The notes under the pieces were generated by a model. That model searched no databases and was not told where the DNA came from. It was given only the letters and a program-made list of their open reading frames with translations. Shown piece by piece: positions 52,879 to 62,760 of a stretch of DNA of 64,000 bases; the first letter of the stretch is position 1; each line of letters begins with the position of its first letter. The DNA is from Arhodomonas aquaeolei DSM 8974. Lineage in GTDB: Bacteria > Pseudomonadota > Gammaproteobacteria > Nitrococcales > Nitrococcaceae. A program made the position numbers and the translations under genes. The stretch spans positions 310,001-374,000 of the forward strand of contig NZ_KB894801.1 in the NCBI RefSeq assembly GCF_000374645.1. Direction: 5' to 3'.

Positions 52879-55800
52879 GCACTACGGCGAACCGACGTTG
52901 GCGCGACCGGCTGTTTCTGGCACTGGCCGCGCTGCTGATCTGCCAGGCGCTGGCCCCGGCCGCGGCCGCACCACCCGCCAGACCCGACGGCGCCGTGATC
53001 GTGCCCGGGGACTTCCTGCGCCGCTGGGACCCGGTCACCCTGTTCTTCAACGCCGCCCGCGGGCCGGAGGACGGCGGCCCGGAGGCCCACCCGGGCGAGT
53101 ACGTCACCGTCTCCCCGGCGCACCCGGGAGCCTACACCTGGCTGGACGCACACACCCTCCAGTTCCGCCCCGCGGAGCCCTGGCCCGCCCTCTCGGCGTT
53201 CACCTGGCGCTTCGAGGGCGACAGCCACCGCCTGGCGACGCTCATGGCCCCGGCCATCGAGACCCGGCCCACGGATGGCAGCGACGACCTTGCGCCGGTG
53301 GATACCCTGTCGCTGCGCTTCCGCGACCCGGTGGACATCGACGCCCTGGAGCAGATGGTCTCCATCGAGGTGCGAGCCCTGCCGGGTATCGAGCCGGAGC
53401 CGCTGCGCACGCTGGGCGCGGACGACTTCACCATCAAACGCACCGAACGGGCCGGGCGCGACGCGCCGGTGGACTACGTGCTGCGCCTCCGCGAACCCAT
53501 CCCCGCCGGGCGCAAGGCGCTGGTGCGGCTGCGCCTGTCCCTGGACGACCGCCCCGACCAGGCGATGCAGACCGTCACCTTCTCCACCCGCCAGTCGTTC
53601 CGCCCGGCGAGCCTCGGCTGCGCCGGCCAGCAGCGGGCGGCCACCGCCGGCGGGGTGACCTACGCCGCCTCCGATCCGCTGGTCTGCGCCCCCGGCAACC
53701 GGACCATCGAGATCGGCTTCACCGCGGAACCCCGGGACGTGGGCCCCGTGCTGGGACGCAACCTCGTGCGCTTCGAACCCGCGGTGGACAACCTGGAGTA
53801 CCACCTCGCCGGCCGGCAGCTGCGCATCACCGGCGACTTCGCCGCCGACACGCGCTACCGCCTGAGCCTGCTCCCCGGCGATCTCCGGGACACCCACGGA
53901 CGGCCGCTGCAGGCCACCGGCGTGAACAGCCTGTACCTAGCGTTCCCGGCCCGCGAGGACTTTCTGCGCGTCAACCGTGGCGAGGGACGCGCGGTCATGG
54001 AGCGCCAGGGGCCGCGGATGCTGCCCCTGCGCGGCCGCGGCGACACCCGCGTCGACCTGCGCATCCACGCCATCGACCCGCTGGACCTGCAGTTCTGGCC
54101 CTACAGCGACCGCCCGGTCAGCGTCGACGACGACGCCATGCCCCCCGGCCCGGGCGAGGCGCCGGCCCGGGGCCCGCGCCTGCGGGGCAACGACGTCGCC
54201 GCGCAGATCGCGACCCTGGGCTCGCCCAGCATCTCCGAGATCGTCGACCTGCCTCTCGAGCACGGCGGCCCGGCCGCCCGCTTCGGCCTCGACCTCCAGC
54301 CCCGGCTGCGCCGTCTCGCCGGCGAGACGGGTCCGGGCACCTACCTGGTGGGCGTCCGGCGGCTGGGTGCGGGCAGCGAGCGCCAGTGGGTGCGCGTCCA
54401 GGTCACCGACCTCTCGCTCACGGTGGTGGAGGCCGAGGACCGCGTGCACTTCGTGGTCACCTCGCTGGACTCCGGCAAGCCAGTGCCCGGCGCCCGGGTG
54501 CGCGTGCAGACCCGAGCCCGCGGCGACGACCGGCTGCTGGACACGGTGGTGGACGGCCGCACCGACGGGGACGGCGCCCTCGACTGGTCTCCCCGCCCGG
54601 GCCGGCTGTACGGCCCGCCACAGCGGCTGATCGTCTCGAACGGCGACGATACCCTGGTCATCGACCCCCGTGCCGATCCGCCGAAGCGCTATTTCGACAA
54701 CCACTTCGGCACCGACCGGAACTGGCTGTCCTGGACCGGCCACGCCAGTCGTCGCCGGCCCGAGCCCCAGTGGCGCTGCCACCTGTTCACCGAACGCCCC
54801 GTTTACCGCCCGGACGAACCCGTTCACATCAAGGGCTTCATGCGCCGGGTGCACCGCGGCCGGATCGAGAACCGGGATGCGGCGGTAACGCTGGTGGTCA
54901 CCGGGCCCGACGGCAGCGAATGGCGCTACCACCCCGGGCGCACGCCGGCCGGCGGCTTCTATCACCGCTTCAACGAGAAGACCGAGGCCACCGGGGCATA
55001 CCGCATCGCCGCCGAGCTCCAGCCCCCCGGCGAGCGGGCGCGGCGCTGCGCCGAGGTCACGGTGCGCAAGGAGGCCTACCGGATTCCGCGCTTCGAGGTG
55101 CGTGCCAGCGCCCCCGGCAAAGCCCCGCTGGACCGGCCGTTCAAAGTCGACCTCGTTGCCGAGTACTACGCCGGCGGTGTCGCCCGCCAGCGCCCGGTGC
55201 ACTGGCGGGTCACGCAATTCCCCTACCGCTGGACGCCCGCGGAGCGGGAGGGCTTCGTCTACTCCACCGACGCGCGCTTCTCGGGCATCGGCGAGTTCCG
55301 GTCCCGGCCCACGCTGACGCGGGAAGGCACCACCGACGACAAGGGCTTCGCCAGCATCCAGGTGGACCCGGCGCTGGAGCCGAGTGCCCAGCCGCGGCGC
55401 TACGTCATCGAGGCCACCGTGGCGGGCGCCGACGACCAGACCGTGACCGACACCGCCGACGTCCTGGCCCTGCCCCCCTTCGCCCTGGGCCTGAAGGCAC
55501 CGCGCTATCTGGAGGACGCCGAGCGCCTGAAGGGCGCCTTCCTGGTCGCGGGAGCGGACAGCGATCTGCTCGCCGGCAGGGACGTCACGCTGCGGCTGAT
55601 CAAGCGCCGCTGGGCGGCGCGCCTGCAGGCCAGCGACTTCACCAGCGGCGAGCCCGAATACGAGACCGAGGTCATCGACGAGACCCTGCTGGAACGCACG
55701 TTCACCAGCGGCGAGGCACCGACGGACTTCGACCTGCCGCTCGACGACACCGGCGTCTACATCGTGGAGCTCTCCGCCCGGGACACCCTCGGGCGGCTGC

Positions 55801-58685
55801 AGACGGTCCGTCTCGATCTCTTCAACGACGGCAGCGAGCGCGCTACCTGGCCACAGGCCCCGTCGGAGACGTTCACGGTACGCACGGCCAGCGACAGCTA
55901 CGCCCCCGGCGAGACCGCCACCCTGGTGCTGGAGAGCCCGTTCGCCGAGGCACACGCACTCGCCGTCGTCGAGCTGCCCGACGGCCGCAACCGCTACGAC
56001 TGGGTGCCCGTCCACAACGGCAAGGGCACCTACGAGCTGCCCATTCAGCGGACCTTCATGCCCGGCATCCCGGTCCACTTCGTGCTCATGCGCGGCCGTC
56101 TCGACGGCGTGCCGCGGTTCGACCGGGCGGGCCTGGATCTCGGCAAACCGGTCATGATGGCGGCGACCACCCGGGTGGACGTCTCCACCGCCGACCACCG
56201 CATCGACGTGGCCCTGGATCACCCCGACAACGCCCGGCCGGGGGACACCGTAGAGATGACCGTCAGGCTCACGGACCGCGACGGCGAGCCGGTCTCCGGC
56301 GAGGTGACCCTGTGGCTCGTGGACCAGGCCGTGCTGGCCCTGGGCGAGGAGCAGCCCCTGGACCCCCTCCCCGCGTTCATCCGCGAACGACCGGTGCGCA
56401 CCGCCATCCGCGACACCCGCAACCGGGTGGTCGGCTACCTGCCCTTCCGCGAGACGCCCGGTGGCGGCGAGGCGGGCCGGGAGGCCGCGAGCGCGCGCAA
56501 GCTGCTGGACCGGGTCAGCCTCCGCAAGGACTTCCGCAGCGTGCCCTACTTCGAGCCCACGCTGCGGGTGGGCAAGGGCGGCACGGCGACGGTGCGCATC
56601 GAGCTGCCGGACAACCTCACCAACTTCATGGTGCGCGCCGAGGCCGTCGGCGACGGCGACCGTTTCGGCCACGGCACTGGCCGGATCTCCGTGCGTCTGC
56701 CCGTTATCGTCCAGCCGGCACTTCCGCGTTTCGTGCGCTACGGTGACCGCTTCGCCCTGTCCGCCGTTGCCCGCATCGTCGAGGGCGAGGCCGGTGAGGG
56801 ACGTGCCGCGCTCGACGTGGACGGCCTGCGCCTGGACGGCCCCGCGTCGCAGACCTTTACCTGGCCGGACACCGGCACCCGGCGACTGAGCTACGACGTC
56901 GCCGTACCCCTGCCTGAGCGCTGGCCGGACGACCCCGGCGACGTGCCCGGCGCGCACGTCACCCTCGGCGTGGAACGGGCGGCCGACGGCGTCGGCGACG
57001 GCTTCCAGGTGGACCTGCCCGTCCGCCCGGACCGGCGCCCCCTGACCGTTCGCCAGACCGGCGAGCTCGGCGGCGGGGCCGCCTTCGACGTCCCGGCACT
57101 CGGGACCCCGGTCCGCCCGGGCAGCCTGCGCCGCACGCTGGTACTCGCCGACCGGCCCGGGCTGGTGCGCATGGCCGCGGGGCTCGATTACCTGCTTGCC
57201 TACCCCCATGCCTGCACCGAGCAGCGGATCAGCCGCGCCCGCGGCCTGCTGGCGGCGAACGAGCTGCTAGGCCTGCTGCGCCCGGACACCGCGACCACAC
57301 TGATCGACCGGCACGTGCGCAATACCCTGGCCTACCTGGACGAGGTGGTCCGCGAGGACGGCTACGTCACCTTCTGGCCCGGCAGCGGTGACGGCCAGGT
57401 GGGCCTCACCGCGTGGACCTACCTGTTCCTGCTGGAGGCGGACGATGCCGGCTACCGCGTGGAACCGGCCCTGCGCGAGCGCGTGCGCAGCGCCCTGCGA
57501 CGCGCCCTGCGCGGGGACTACAGCCACTTCCTCGACAGCTACACCGAGCGCTCGATGGCGCTGACCGCCCTCGCCCGGGGCGGCGACCTGGACGCCGGCT
57601 ACGCCGCCGAGCTGGCGCGGCGCACCCAGTTCCTGCCCCAGGAGGCGCTCGCCCACGTCACCCGGGCGCTGGCCGGCGAACAGGACCCGAGCCCGGCGGT
57701 GCTGAAGCGCCTGGAGGAGACCCTGTGGGACGGGCTGATCTTCAAGCTGCGTCACGGCAACACCGTCTACGCCGGGCTCAAGGACCGCCAGACCCAGGAC
57801 TCGCCGCTGATCCTGCCCTCGGAGACGCGCACCGTCGCGCAGACCCTGCGTGCCGCCAGCGCCGTGCCCGGCAGCGGCGAGCGCGAGCGGATCCTGGCCG
57901 ATGCCCTGGTCACCCTGGGACGGGACGACGGCTGGGGCACTACCAACGCCAATGCCGAGGCCATCCTCGCCCTGAACGACTTCCTCCTCGCCGGGGAATC
58001 GGCGACCCGGCCGGTCACGGTCTCCGCGCAGTGGGATAACACCAGCAGGACGATCCGCGTGGGCGGCAACCGCCCCGTCACTGCGACGCCGCTGCCCTCG
58101 CCCGGACAAGTGAGCCTGAGCGCCCCCGCGCTGGGTGACGGGCGCAGCCTGGCCGTGATGGCGCAGAGCCGGTACGTGCCCCTCCAACGCGGCGACCGGG
58201 TGGCCGCGCAGAGCCACGGCTTCGTGGTGGAGCGCAGCCTCGTACGGGTGGGCGGCGGCGACACCGCCGACCGACGGGTCGCACTGGACACCGCCGGGAC
58301 GGCCGTCGACTTCACCGTGGGCGACGTCGTGGAAGACCGACTCACGCTGGTCAACCCGGAGGAGCGTCACCACGTGGCGGTGGTCGTCCCCCTCGCCGCG
58401 GGCATGGAACCGCTGAACCCCGAGCTGGACACCGCCCCGCCGGAGGCCACGCCCGGCCGGCCACTGACACTGGCGCCGGCCCACGTGGCGCGCCTGGACG
58501 ACCGCGTGGCGTTCTACTACGAGACCCTGCCCAAGGGCACCTACGAGTTCGCCTTCCGGCTCCGGCCCCAGGTCCCGGGACAGTTCGTCCAGCCCGCCGC
58601 CTACGCGGAGATGATGTACCAGGAGGAGGTGCGGGGACACGGTAACGGCGCGCTGATCCGTATCCGGCGGCCCGACGGCGGATAG
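52875..58685 (+). CDS. Bacterial alpha-2-macroglobulin with thioester (YfhM-like)
   Basis: Periplasmic protease trap of 1936 residues, larger than E. coli YfhM (about 1650). A signal peptide (RDRLFLALAALLICQALAPA) is followed by macroglobulin domains; the MG region FTERPVYRPDEPVHIKGFMR and the A2M domain PYFEPTLRVGKGGTATVR with LPDNLTNFMVRAEAV are clear. The thioester motif is C1447-T-E-Q1450 in YPHACTEQRISRA, within the alpha-helical barrel domain. The Cys in the signal region (LLIC) does not form a canonical lipobox, unlike lipoprotein YfhM. It should bind attacking proteases covalently and is encoded just before PbpC, which repairs peptidoglycan. Confidence 0.94.
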   Translation: MSTTANRRWRDRLFLALAALLICQALAPAAAAPPARPDGAVIVPGDFLRRWDPVTLFFNAARGPEDGGPEAHPGEYVTVSPAHPGAYTWLDAHTLQFRPAEPWPALSAFTWRFEGDSHRLATLMAPAIETRPTDGSDDLAPVDTLSLRFRDPVDIDALEQMVSIEVRALPGIEPEPLRTLGADDFTIKRTERAGRDAPVDYVLRLREPIPAGRKALVRLRLSLDDRPDQAMQTVTFSTRQSFRPASLGCAGQQRAATAGGVTYAASDPLVCAPGNRTIEIGFTAEPRDVGPVLGRNLVRFEPAVDNLEYHLAGRQLRITGDFAADTRYRLSLLPGDLRDTHGRPLQATGVNSLYLAFPAREDFLRVNRGEGRAVMERQGPRMLPLRGRGDTRVDLRIHAIDPLDLQFWPYSDRPVSVDDDAMPPGPGEAPARGPRLRGNDVAAQIATLGSPSISEIVDLPLEHGGPAARFGLDLQPRLRRLAGETGPGTYLVGVRRLGAGSERQWVRVQVTDLSLTVVEAEDRVHFVVTSLDSGKPVPGARVRVQTRARGDDRLLDTVVDGRTDGDGALDWSPRPGRLYGPPQRLIVSNGDDTLVIDPRADPPKRYFDNHFGTDRNWLSWTGHASRRRPEPQWRCHLFTERPVYRPDEPVHIKGFMRRVHRGRIENRDAAVTLVVTGPDGSEWRYHPGRTPAGGFYHRFNEKTEATGAYRIAAELQPPGERARRCAEVTVRKEAYRIPRFEVRASAPGKAPLDRPFKVDLVAEYYAGGVARQRPVHWRVTQFPYRWTPAEREGFVYSTDARFSGIGEFRSRPTLTREGTTDDKGFASIQVDPALEPSAQPRRYVIEATVAGADDQTVTDTADVLALPPFALGLKAPRYLEDAERLKGAFLVAGADSDLLAGRDVTLRLIKRRWAARLQASDFTSGEPEYETEVIDETLLERTFTSGEAPTDFDLPLDDTGVYIVELSARDTLGRLQTVRLDLFNDGSERATWPQAPSETFTVRTASDSYAPGETATLVLESPFAEAHALAVVELPDGRNRYDWVPVHNGKGTYELPIQRTFMPGIPVHFVLMRGRLDGVPRFDRAGLDLGKPVMMAATTRVDVSTADHRIDVALDHPDNARPGDTVEMTVRLTDRDGEPVSGEVTLWLVDQAVLALGEEQPLDPLPAFIRERPVRTAIRDTRNRVVGYLPFRETPGGGEAGREAASARKLLDRVSLRKDFRSVPYFEPTLRVGKGGTATVRIELPDNLTNFMVRAEAVGDGDRFGHGTGRISVRLPVIVQPALPRFVRYGDRFALSAVARIVEGEAGEGRAALDVDGLRLDGPASQTFTWPDTGTRRLSYDVAVPLPERWPDDPGDVPGAHVTLGVERAADGVGDGFQVDLPVRPDRRPLTVRQTGELGGGAAFDVPALGTPVRPGSLRRTLVLADRPGLVRMAAGLDYLLAYPHACTEQRISRARGLLAANELLGLLRPDTATTLIDRHVRNTLAYLDEVVREDGYVTFWPGSGDGQVGLTAWTYLFLLEADDAGYRVEPALRERVRSALRRALRGDYSHFLDSYTERSMALTALARGGDLDAGYAAELARRTQFLPQEALAHVTRALAGEQDPSPAVLKRLEETLWDGLIFKLRHGNTVYAGLKDRQTQDSPLILPSETRTVAQTLRAASAVPGSGERERILADALVTLGRDDGWGTTNANAEAILALNDFLLAGESATRPVTVSAQWDNTSRTIRVGGNRPVTATPLPSPGQVSLSAPALGDGRSLAVMAQSRYVPLQRGDRVAAQSHGFVVERSLVRVGGGDTADRRVALDTAGTAVDFTVGDVVEDRLTLVNPEERHHVAVVVPLAAGMEPLNPELDTAPPEATPGRPLTLAPAHVARLDDRVAFYYETLPKGTYEFAFRLRPQVPGQFVQPAAYAEMMYQEEVRGHGNGALIRIRRPDGG

Positions 58686-58691
58686 CACGCC

Positions 58692-60935
58692 GTGAGAACG
58701 ACGGCACGGGCATTGGCGGGACGCTCCGGCCGGGCATTCGCGCACCGGCGGGTCCTGTACACGGTGCTACTGCTCGCCGTCGTGGTGCTGCTTGGCGGCG
58801 TCCTGCACACGGCCTGGAAGCGCTCCGCGCTGAAGGCCCCCGCCGCCAGCCACCTGGTAACCGACCGGTACGGACACTACCTCGCGGAGGTCGGCGGCCC
58901 GGAGCCCGGCCGCTACGGCTACTGGCCGCTCGCGGACGTCCCGCCGCGCATCGCCGCGGCCACCGTCGCCCTGGAGGATCGGCGTTTCCGCTACCACCCC
59001 GGAGTGGACCCGGTCGCTGTCGCCCGTGCCCTGTGGCAGAACCTGCGCAGCGGGCGCGTCGTCTCCGGCGCCTCCACCATCGCCATGCAGGTCGCGCGGA
59101 TGCAGAATCCCGCCCCGCGGACACTCCCGAACAAGGCAATGGAGGCCGTCACCGCGGTGTTCATGACCCTGCGCCACGGCCGGGACGCGGTGCTCCGGCA
59201 GTATCTCCGGCTGGTGCCCTTCGGCAATGGCAGTCACGGCATCGCCCACGCCGCGCGCGTCTACCTGGACAAGCCGGCCGCGGACCTCAGCTGGGCGGAG
59301 ATCGCCTTCCTCTCGGGTATCCCCCACGCACCGGAACGCCTCGACCCGCTCACCCAGGACGGCCGCCGCCGCGCAGCGGCCCGGGGCCGGCGCATCCTCG
59401 ACGCCCTGGCGGAGATGGGCGTGATCGATGCCGGCCAGCTCGACCTCGCCCGGCGCCAGATCGGCGCCCTCCACGTACACCGACGGCCGCCACGACCAGC
59501 CATGGCGATGCACGCCATCATGGCGCTGGCGGACCGGATCGCGCCGCTGCCGGAGACATCCTCGCGCACGATCGCCGCGACGCTCGACCTGAACGCCCAG
59601 CGGATGGCGAACCGTCACCTCCACCGCTGGCTGTCCCGCCTGGCACCCCGGGGCGTGCAGCACGCCGCCATCCTCGTCGTCGACCGCGACGACATGGCGG
59701 TGCGGGCGCTGGTGGGCTCCGCCGGCTTCTTCGACGAGGACGCCGGGGCCCTCGACTACACCGCGGTCCGGCGCTCGCCGGGCTCGGTACTCAAGCCCTT
59801 CGTCTACGCCCTGGCCCTGGACCGGGGCGTCATCCGCCCGGACACGGTGCTCTGGGACCGGCGCGGCCTGTCCGCCGGCATCGACAATTCGGACCGGACC
59901 TACCTCGGCCCCATGCTGCCCCGCCGCGCCCTGGCCAACTCCCGCAACGTCCCGGCCACCAACCTGGTGCGCACCGTCGGGCTGGAGACCACCTACGCCC
60001 ACCTGGAGCGCCTGGGCCTGCACGCCGACCGCCGGCCGTCGCGGCACTACGGCATCGGCCTCGCCATCGGCACGCTGCCGGTGCGCCTGCGCGACGTCGT
60101 CGCCGCCTACGGCGCACTGGCCAACGACGGCCTCTACCGCCCGCTGCGCTGGCACGCGGCGCAGCCCACCGCGCCCGGCAAGCGTGTGCTCGGCGCGGAC
60201 GCGACACGGCTGGTCACCGCCTTCCTCTCGGACCCGATGGCCCGACTGCCGGTGTTCTCGCGCATGGGCTACCAGGAGTACGACTTCCCCGTCGCCACCA
60301 AGACCGGCACCAGCCAGAGCTACGCCGACGCCTGGAACGTCGTCTATACCCGGGACTACATCGTCGGCGTGTGGATGGGGCGCGCCGACGGCGGCCCCAT
60401 GAAGGGAGTCAGCGGCGCGTCCGGCCCGGCCGGCCTCGCCCACGACGTGCTGACCGGCCTCTACCGGCTGCCGGGCACAGCCGACCGCCCTGAGCCGTTC
60501 CCGGCACCCGTGCACTACCGACGCGAGTCGCTGTGCAGTGCCCGCCCGTCGAGGTCCGCCAGCCAGTGTCCCCGTAAGCTGACGGAGTGGGTGCCCACGG
60601 CCGCTGGAAACACCACGTCCGCCGACACGGTAACGGCACTGGCCCGAACGACCGCACGGCAGGCGTCGGCGACGTTGCGGATCAGCTCGCCGCCGCCCGG
60701 TACCACGGTCATCCGCAACCCGGAGACACCGGACGATCTGAACCGCCTGCGCCTGACGGTGGACGCCGAGCCCCGGGGGATGCAGGTCGTGTGGTACGTG
60801 GACGGCCGCCCGCAGGTGGTGCAGCGCGCCGACGAGCCGTTTCTGTGGCCCCTGGACGACGGCCGCCACGTCTTCCAGGTCCGCCTCCCCTACCGACCGG
60901 AGCGCTCGCCGCCGCTGGTGCTCACGGTACGGTGA
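58692..60935 (+). CDS. pbpC: Penicillin-binding protein 1C (PbpC)
   Basis: Bifunctional peptidoglycan synthase of 747 residues. It has an N-terminal helix (VLYTVLLLAVVVLLGGV), a transglycosylase domain with catalytic E95 in ALEDRRFRYHPGVD and GASTIAMQ, and a transpeptidase domain with S365-V-L-K368, then SRN, then TKTGTS. The C-terminal ~90 residues are the PBP1C-specific domain. GTG start lies seven bases after the alpha-2-macroglobulin stop, as in the yfhM-pbpC pair of E. coli. Acts at the periplasmic face of the membrane. Confidence 0.95.
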   Translation: MRTTARALAGRSGRAFAHRRVLYTVLLLAVVVLLGGVLHTAWKRSALKAPAASHLVTDRYGHYLAEVGGPEPGRYGYWPLADVPPRIAAATVALEDRRFRYHPGVDPVAVARALWQNLRSGRVVSGASTIAMQVARMQNPAPRTLPNKAMEAVTAVFMTLRHGRDAVLRQYLRLVPFGNGSHGIAHAARVYLDKPAADLSWAEIAFLSGIPHAPERLDPLTQDGRRRAAARGRRILDALAEMGVIDAGQLDLARRQIGALHVHRRPPRPAMAMHAIMALADRIAPLPETSSRTIAATLDLNAQRMANRHLHRWLSRLAPRGVQHAAILVVDRDDMAVRALVGSAGFFDEDAGALDYTAVRRSPGSVLKPFVYALALDRGVIRPDTVLWDRRGLSAGIDNSDRTYLGPMLPRRALANSRNVPATNLVRTVGLETTYAHLERLGLHADRRPSRHYGIGLAIGTLPVRLRDVVAAYGALANDGLYRPLRWHAAQPTAPGKRVLGADATRLVTAFLSDPMARLPVFSRMGYQEYDFPVATKTGTSQSYADAWNVVYTRDYIVGVWMGRADGGPMKGVSGASGPAGLAHDVLTGLYRLPGTADRPEPFPAPVHYRRESLCSARPSRSASQCPRKLTEWVPTAAGNTTSADTVTALARTTARQASATLRISSPPPGTTVIRNPETPDDLNRLRLTVDAEPRGMQVVWYVDGRPQVVQRADEPFLWPLDDGRHVFQVRLPYRPERSPPLVLTVR

Positions 60936-61032
60936 GCCGCGAGCCGCCGGCGTGGCCCCACGGGCTCGGCGCGCGCCGGCCGGATCTGATCAAATACGCG
61001 CAAGACTTGATACGAGCGCCGTCGGAGGGAGC

Positions 61033-61902
61033 ATGAAAGGGGACAGGGACGACGACGCCGAACGCTTCGGGGTGATGGACGCGGTCCTGCCGAAGGACAT
61101 GGCCAAGCGCGCGGAACGCGCGGGCGCGGAGAAGGCCGAACAGGACGGACTGAGCCTGCTGGCGCTGGCGGCGATGGCGGGTGCCTATATCGCGTTCGGC
61201 GCGACGTTTGCGGCCTCGGTGTCCGCCGGTTTCGACGGCGAATTCCCGATCGGGCTCGGTAACATGCTGGGCGGACTGGCCTTTTCCCTCGCCTACGTGC
61301 TCGCGATCGTTGGCGGTGCCGAGCTGTTCACCACCAACAACCTCATGGTCATGGCGTGGGCACACGGGCGGCTGCCGACCGGGTGGCTGCTGCGTGCGTG
61401 GGGTATCGTGTTCGTCGGCAACTTCATCGGGGCCGCCGCCACCGGTGGCATGCTTATCGTCGCCGGACAGCATGCCGAGTCCGCCGGCGCCGTGGGCACC
61501 TCGCTCCTCGAATCCGCGGCCCGGCTGAATGCCCTCGGCTTCGTCGAGGCCCTGTTCCTCGGGATCCTGGGCAACACGCTCCTGTGTCTCGGGGTCTGGC
61601 TGACCTACAGCGCACGCTCGACCACGGACCGGATCCTGGCCCTGATCCCGCCGGTCGCGGCCTTCTATGCGCTCGGCCTGGAACACGCCGTGGCGGTGAT
61701 GTTCTACCTGCCCTGCGCCGCCTTCATCGGTGTCCTCGCCGAGCCCGGCTTCTGGACCATGGTGCCGCAGGCGCCGCCCGCGATCACGCCCGGCGGGTTC
61801 CTCCGGGTGCTGCTCCCGGTGACACTGGGCAACGTCATGGGAGGCGGCGTGCTCGTCGCGCTGGCCTACTGGTTCGTCTACCTGCGGCCCGGCCGGGTCT
61901 GA
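61033..61902 (+). CDS. Formate/nitrite transporter family channel (FocA-like)
   Basis: Inner-membrane channel of 289 residues with six helices. Family motifs are GGAELFTTNNLMV, LGNTLLCLGVWL and GLEHAVAVMFYLP; its His corresponds to the conserved pore His of FocA/NirC, then GNVMGGGVLVALAYW. An N-terminal ~45-residue charged extension is present. A GGAGGGA site precedes ATG 61033. Formate is a sensible substrate because the genome encodes the Fds dehydrogenase 35 kb away; nitrite or hydrosulfide are alternatives. Confidence 0.9.
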   Translation: MKGDRDDDAERFGVMDAVLPKDMAKRAERAGAEKAEQDGLSLLALAAMAGAYIAFGATFAASVSAGFDGEFPIGLGNMLGGLAFSLAYVLAIVGGAELFTTNNLMVMAWAHGRLPTGWLLRAWGIVFVGNFIGAAATGGMLIVAGQHAESAGAVGTSLLESAARLNALGFVEALFLGILGNTLLCLGVWLTYSARSTTDRILALIPPVAAFYALGLEHAVAVMFYLPCAAFIGVLAEPGFWTMVPQAPPAITPGGFLRVLLPVTLGNVMGGGVLVALAYWFVYLRPGRV

Positions 61903-62118
61903 GCGCCACCACCTTCCCGCAGCACCGGGGATCCACCGCCGCGAGGCGGATGACAAGCGGCAGCGGGGCACCGTGGGGCCGGTATGGCGCCCGAAGCACC
62001 GGCCCCCGGCCTCCCCGTGCCATCGATCATGCCGCACCGGCGCGACGATGGCTGCCGGACCGGGGGTCAGCCAGGCGGAAGCCTTCCGGCACCATCGTCG
62101 CCGGCGCCCGCACCAGAC

Positions 62119-62760
62119 TCAGTGAACGCGGAGCACAATCGCTCGGCAGTACGTCGGATCCTCGGCGGACTCCCCGGGCGTCGGGACATACGGACCGACA
62201 GTCTCGATCTCCGTGCAGGTACCGGCTTCAACAAGCTTTTCGATCCGGTCGCGGAACCCGTCGCGCTCGAACATCGCCTCGTTCACCGTGAACACGATCA
62301 CGCCGTTGGGCCGGACCACCCGAACGAGGTCGTCGAGGCCCTCGGGACCCACGTGGCCCCGGGTGAACACGCCCATGCAGACAGCCGCCCCGAAACCGTC
62401 ATCCGCGAACGGGATGTCCTCGCCGAGAAACGCCTTGCGCAGCACCGCATAGGCCTCCTTCCTGCCGGCAACCTCCAGCATGTCGTCCGAGGCGTCGAGG
62501 CCCTCCACATGGGAGTAGCCGAGTTGCCGCAGCCACGGGCCGATCATGCCGGTCCCGCAGCCGGCATCAAGGAGCGGGGTGTCGCCCGACGCGACATAGC
62601 GCGTGATCAACGGGAGGCAGACCACCGGGTGCGAATAGCCCGCGCCCGTCAGATCGTCCTCGTAGGTCTCGGCCCAATCGCGATAAATGGCCGCAAGCTC
62701 TTCCCGGGAACCACTCCCGTACACCCTGGAAAGTCGTTGGTCTATTGCATCGTTCGCCAT
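62119..62760 (-). CDS. Class I SAM-dependent methyltransferase (METTL27-like)
   Basis: Cytoplasmic methyltransferase of 213 residues. SAM-binding motif I is LLDAGCGTG (63-71), with the acidic residue in VEGLDASDDML and motif IV-like FGAAVCMGVFTRGHV. The N-terminal lead (SREELAAIYRDWAETYEDDL) is like the METTL27/WBSCR27 group. The substrate is unknown. AAGGAG lies seven bases before the ATG. It is divergent from the GlxA-type regulator across 343 bases. Confidence 0.85.
   Translation of the reverse strand: MANDAIDQRLSRVYGSGSREELAAIYRDWAETYEDDLTGAGYSHPVVCLPLITRYVASGDTPLLDAGCGTGMIGPWLRQLGYSHVEGLDASDDMLEVAGRKEAYAVLRKAFLGEDIPFADDGFGAAVCMGVFTRGHVGPEGLDDLVRVVRPNGVIVFTVNEAMFERDGFRDRIEKLVEAGTCTEIETVGPYVPTPGESAEDPTYCRAIVLRVH

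Noticed and set aside
52898-57209. Two long overlapping open frames (1282 codons plus strand, 1090 codons minus strand) within the alpha-2-macroglobulin gene
   Set aside because: The A2M frame has the signal peptide, domain motifs and thioester; the others are Arg/Pro/Ala- or Val/Gly-rich shadows.
60963-61015. ATCAA...TTGAT element resembling an FNR site before the formate channel gene
   Set aside because: The half-sites are in the reverse order and separated by 13 bases, not TTGAT-N4-ATCAA.
61936-61949. CCGCC-GCGA-GGCGG stem-loop after the formate channel gene
   Set aside because: A 5-bp stem without T-tract is too weak in this base composition to call a terminator.
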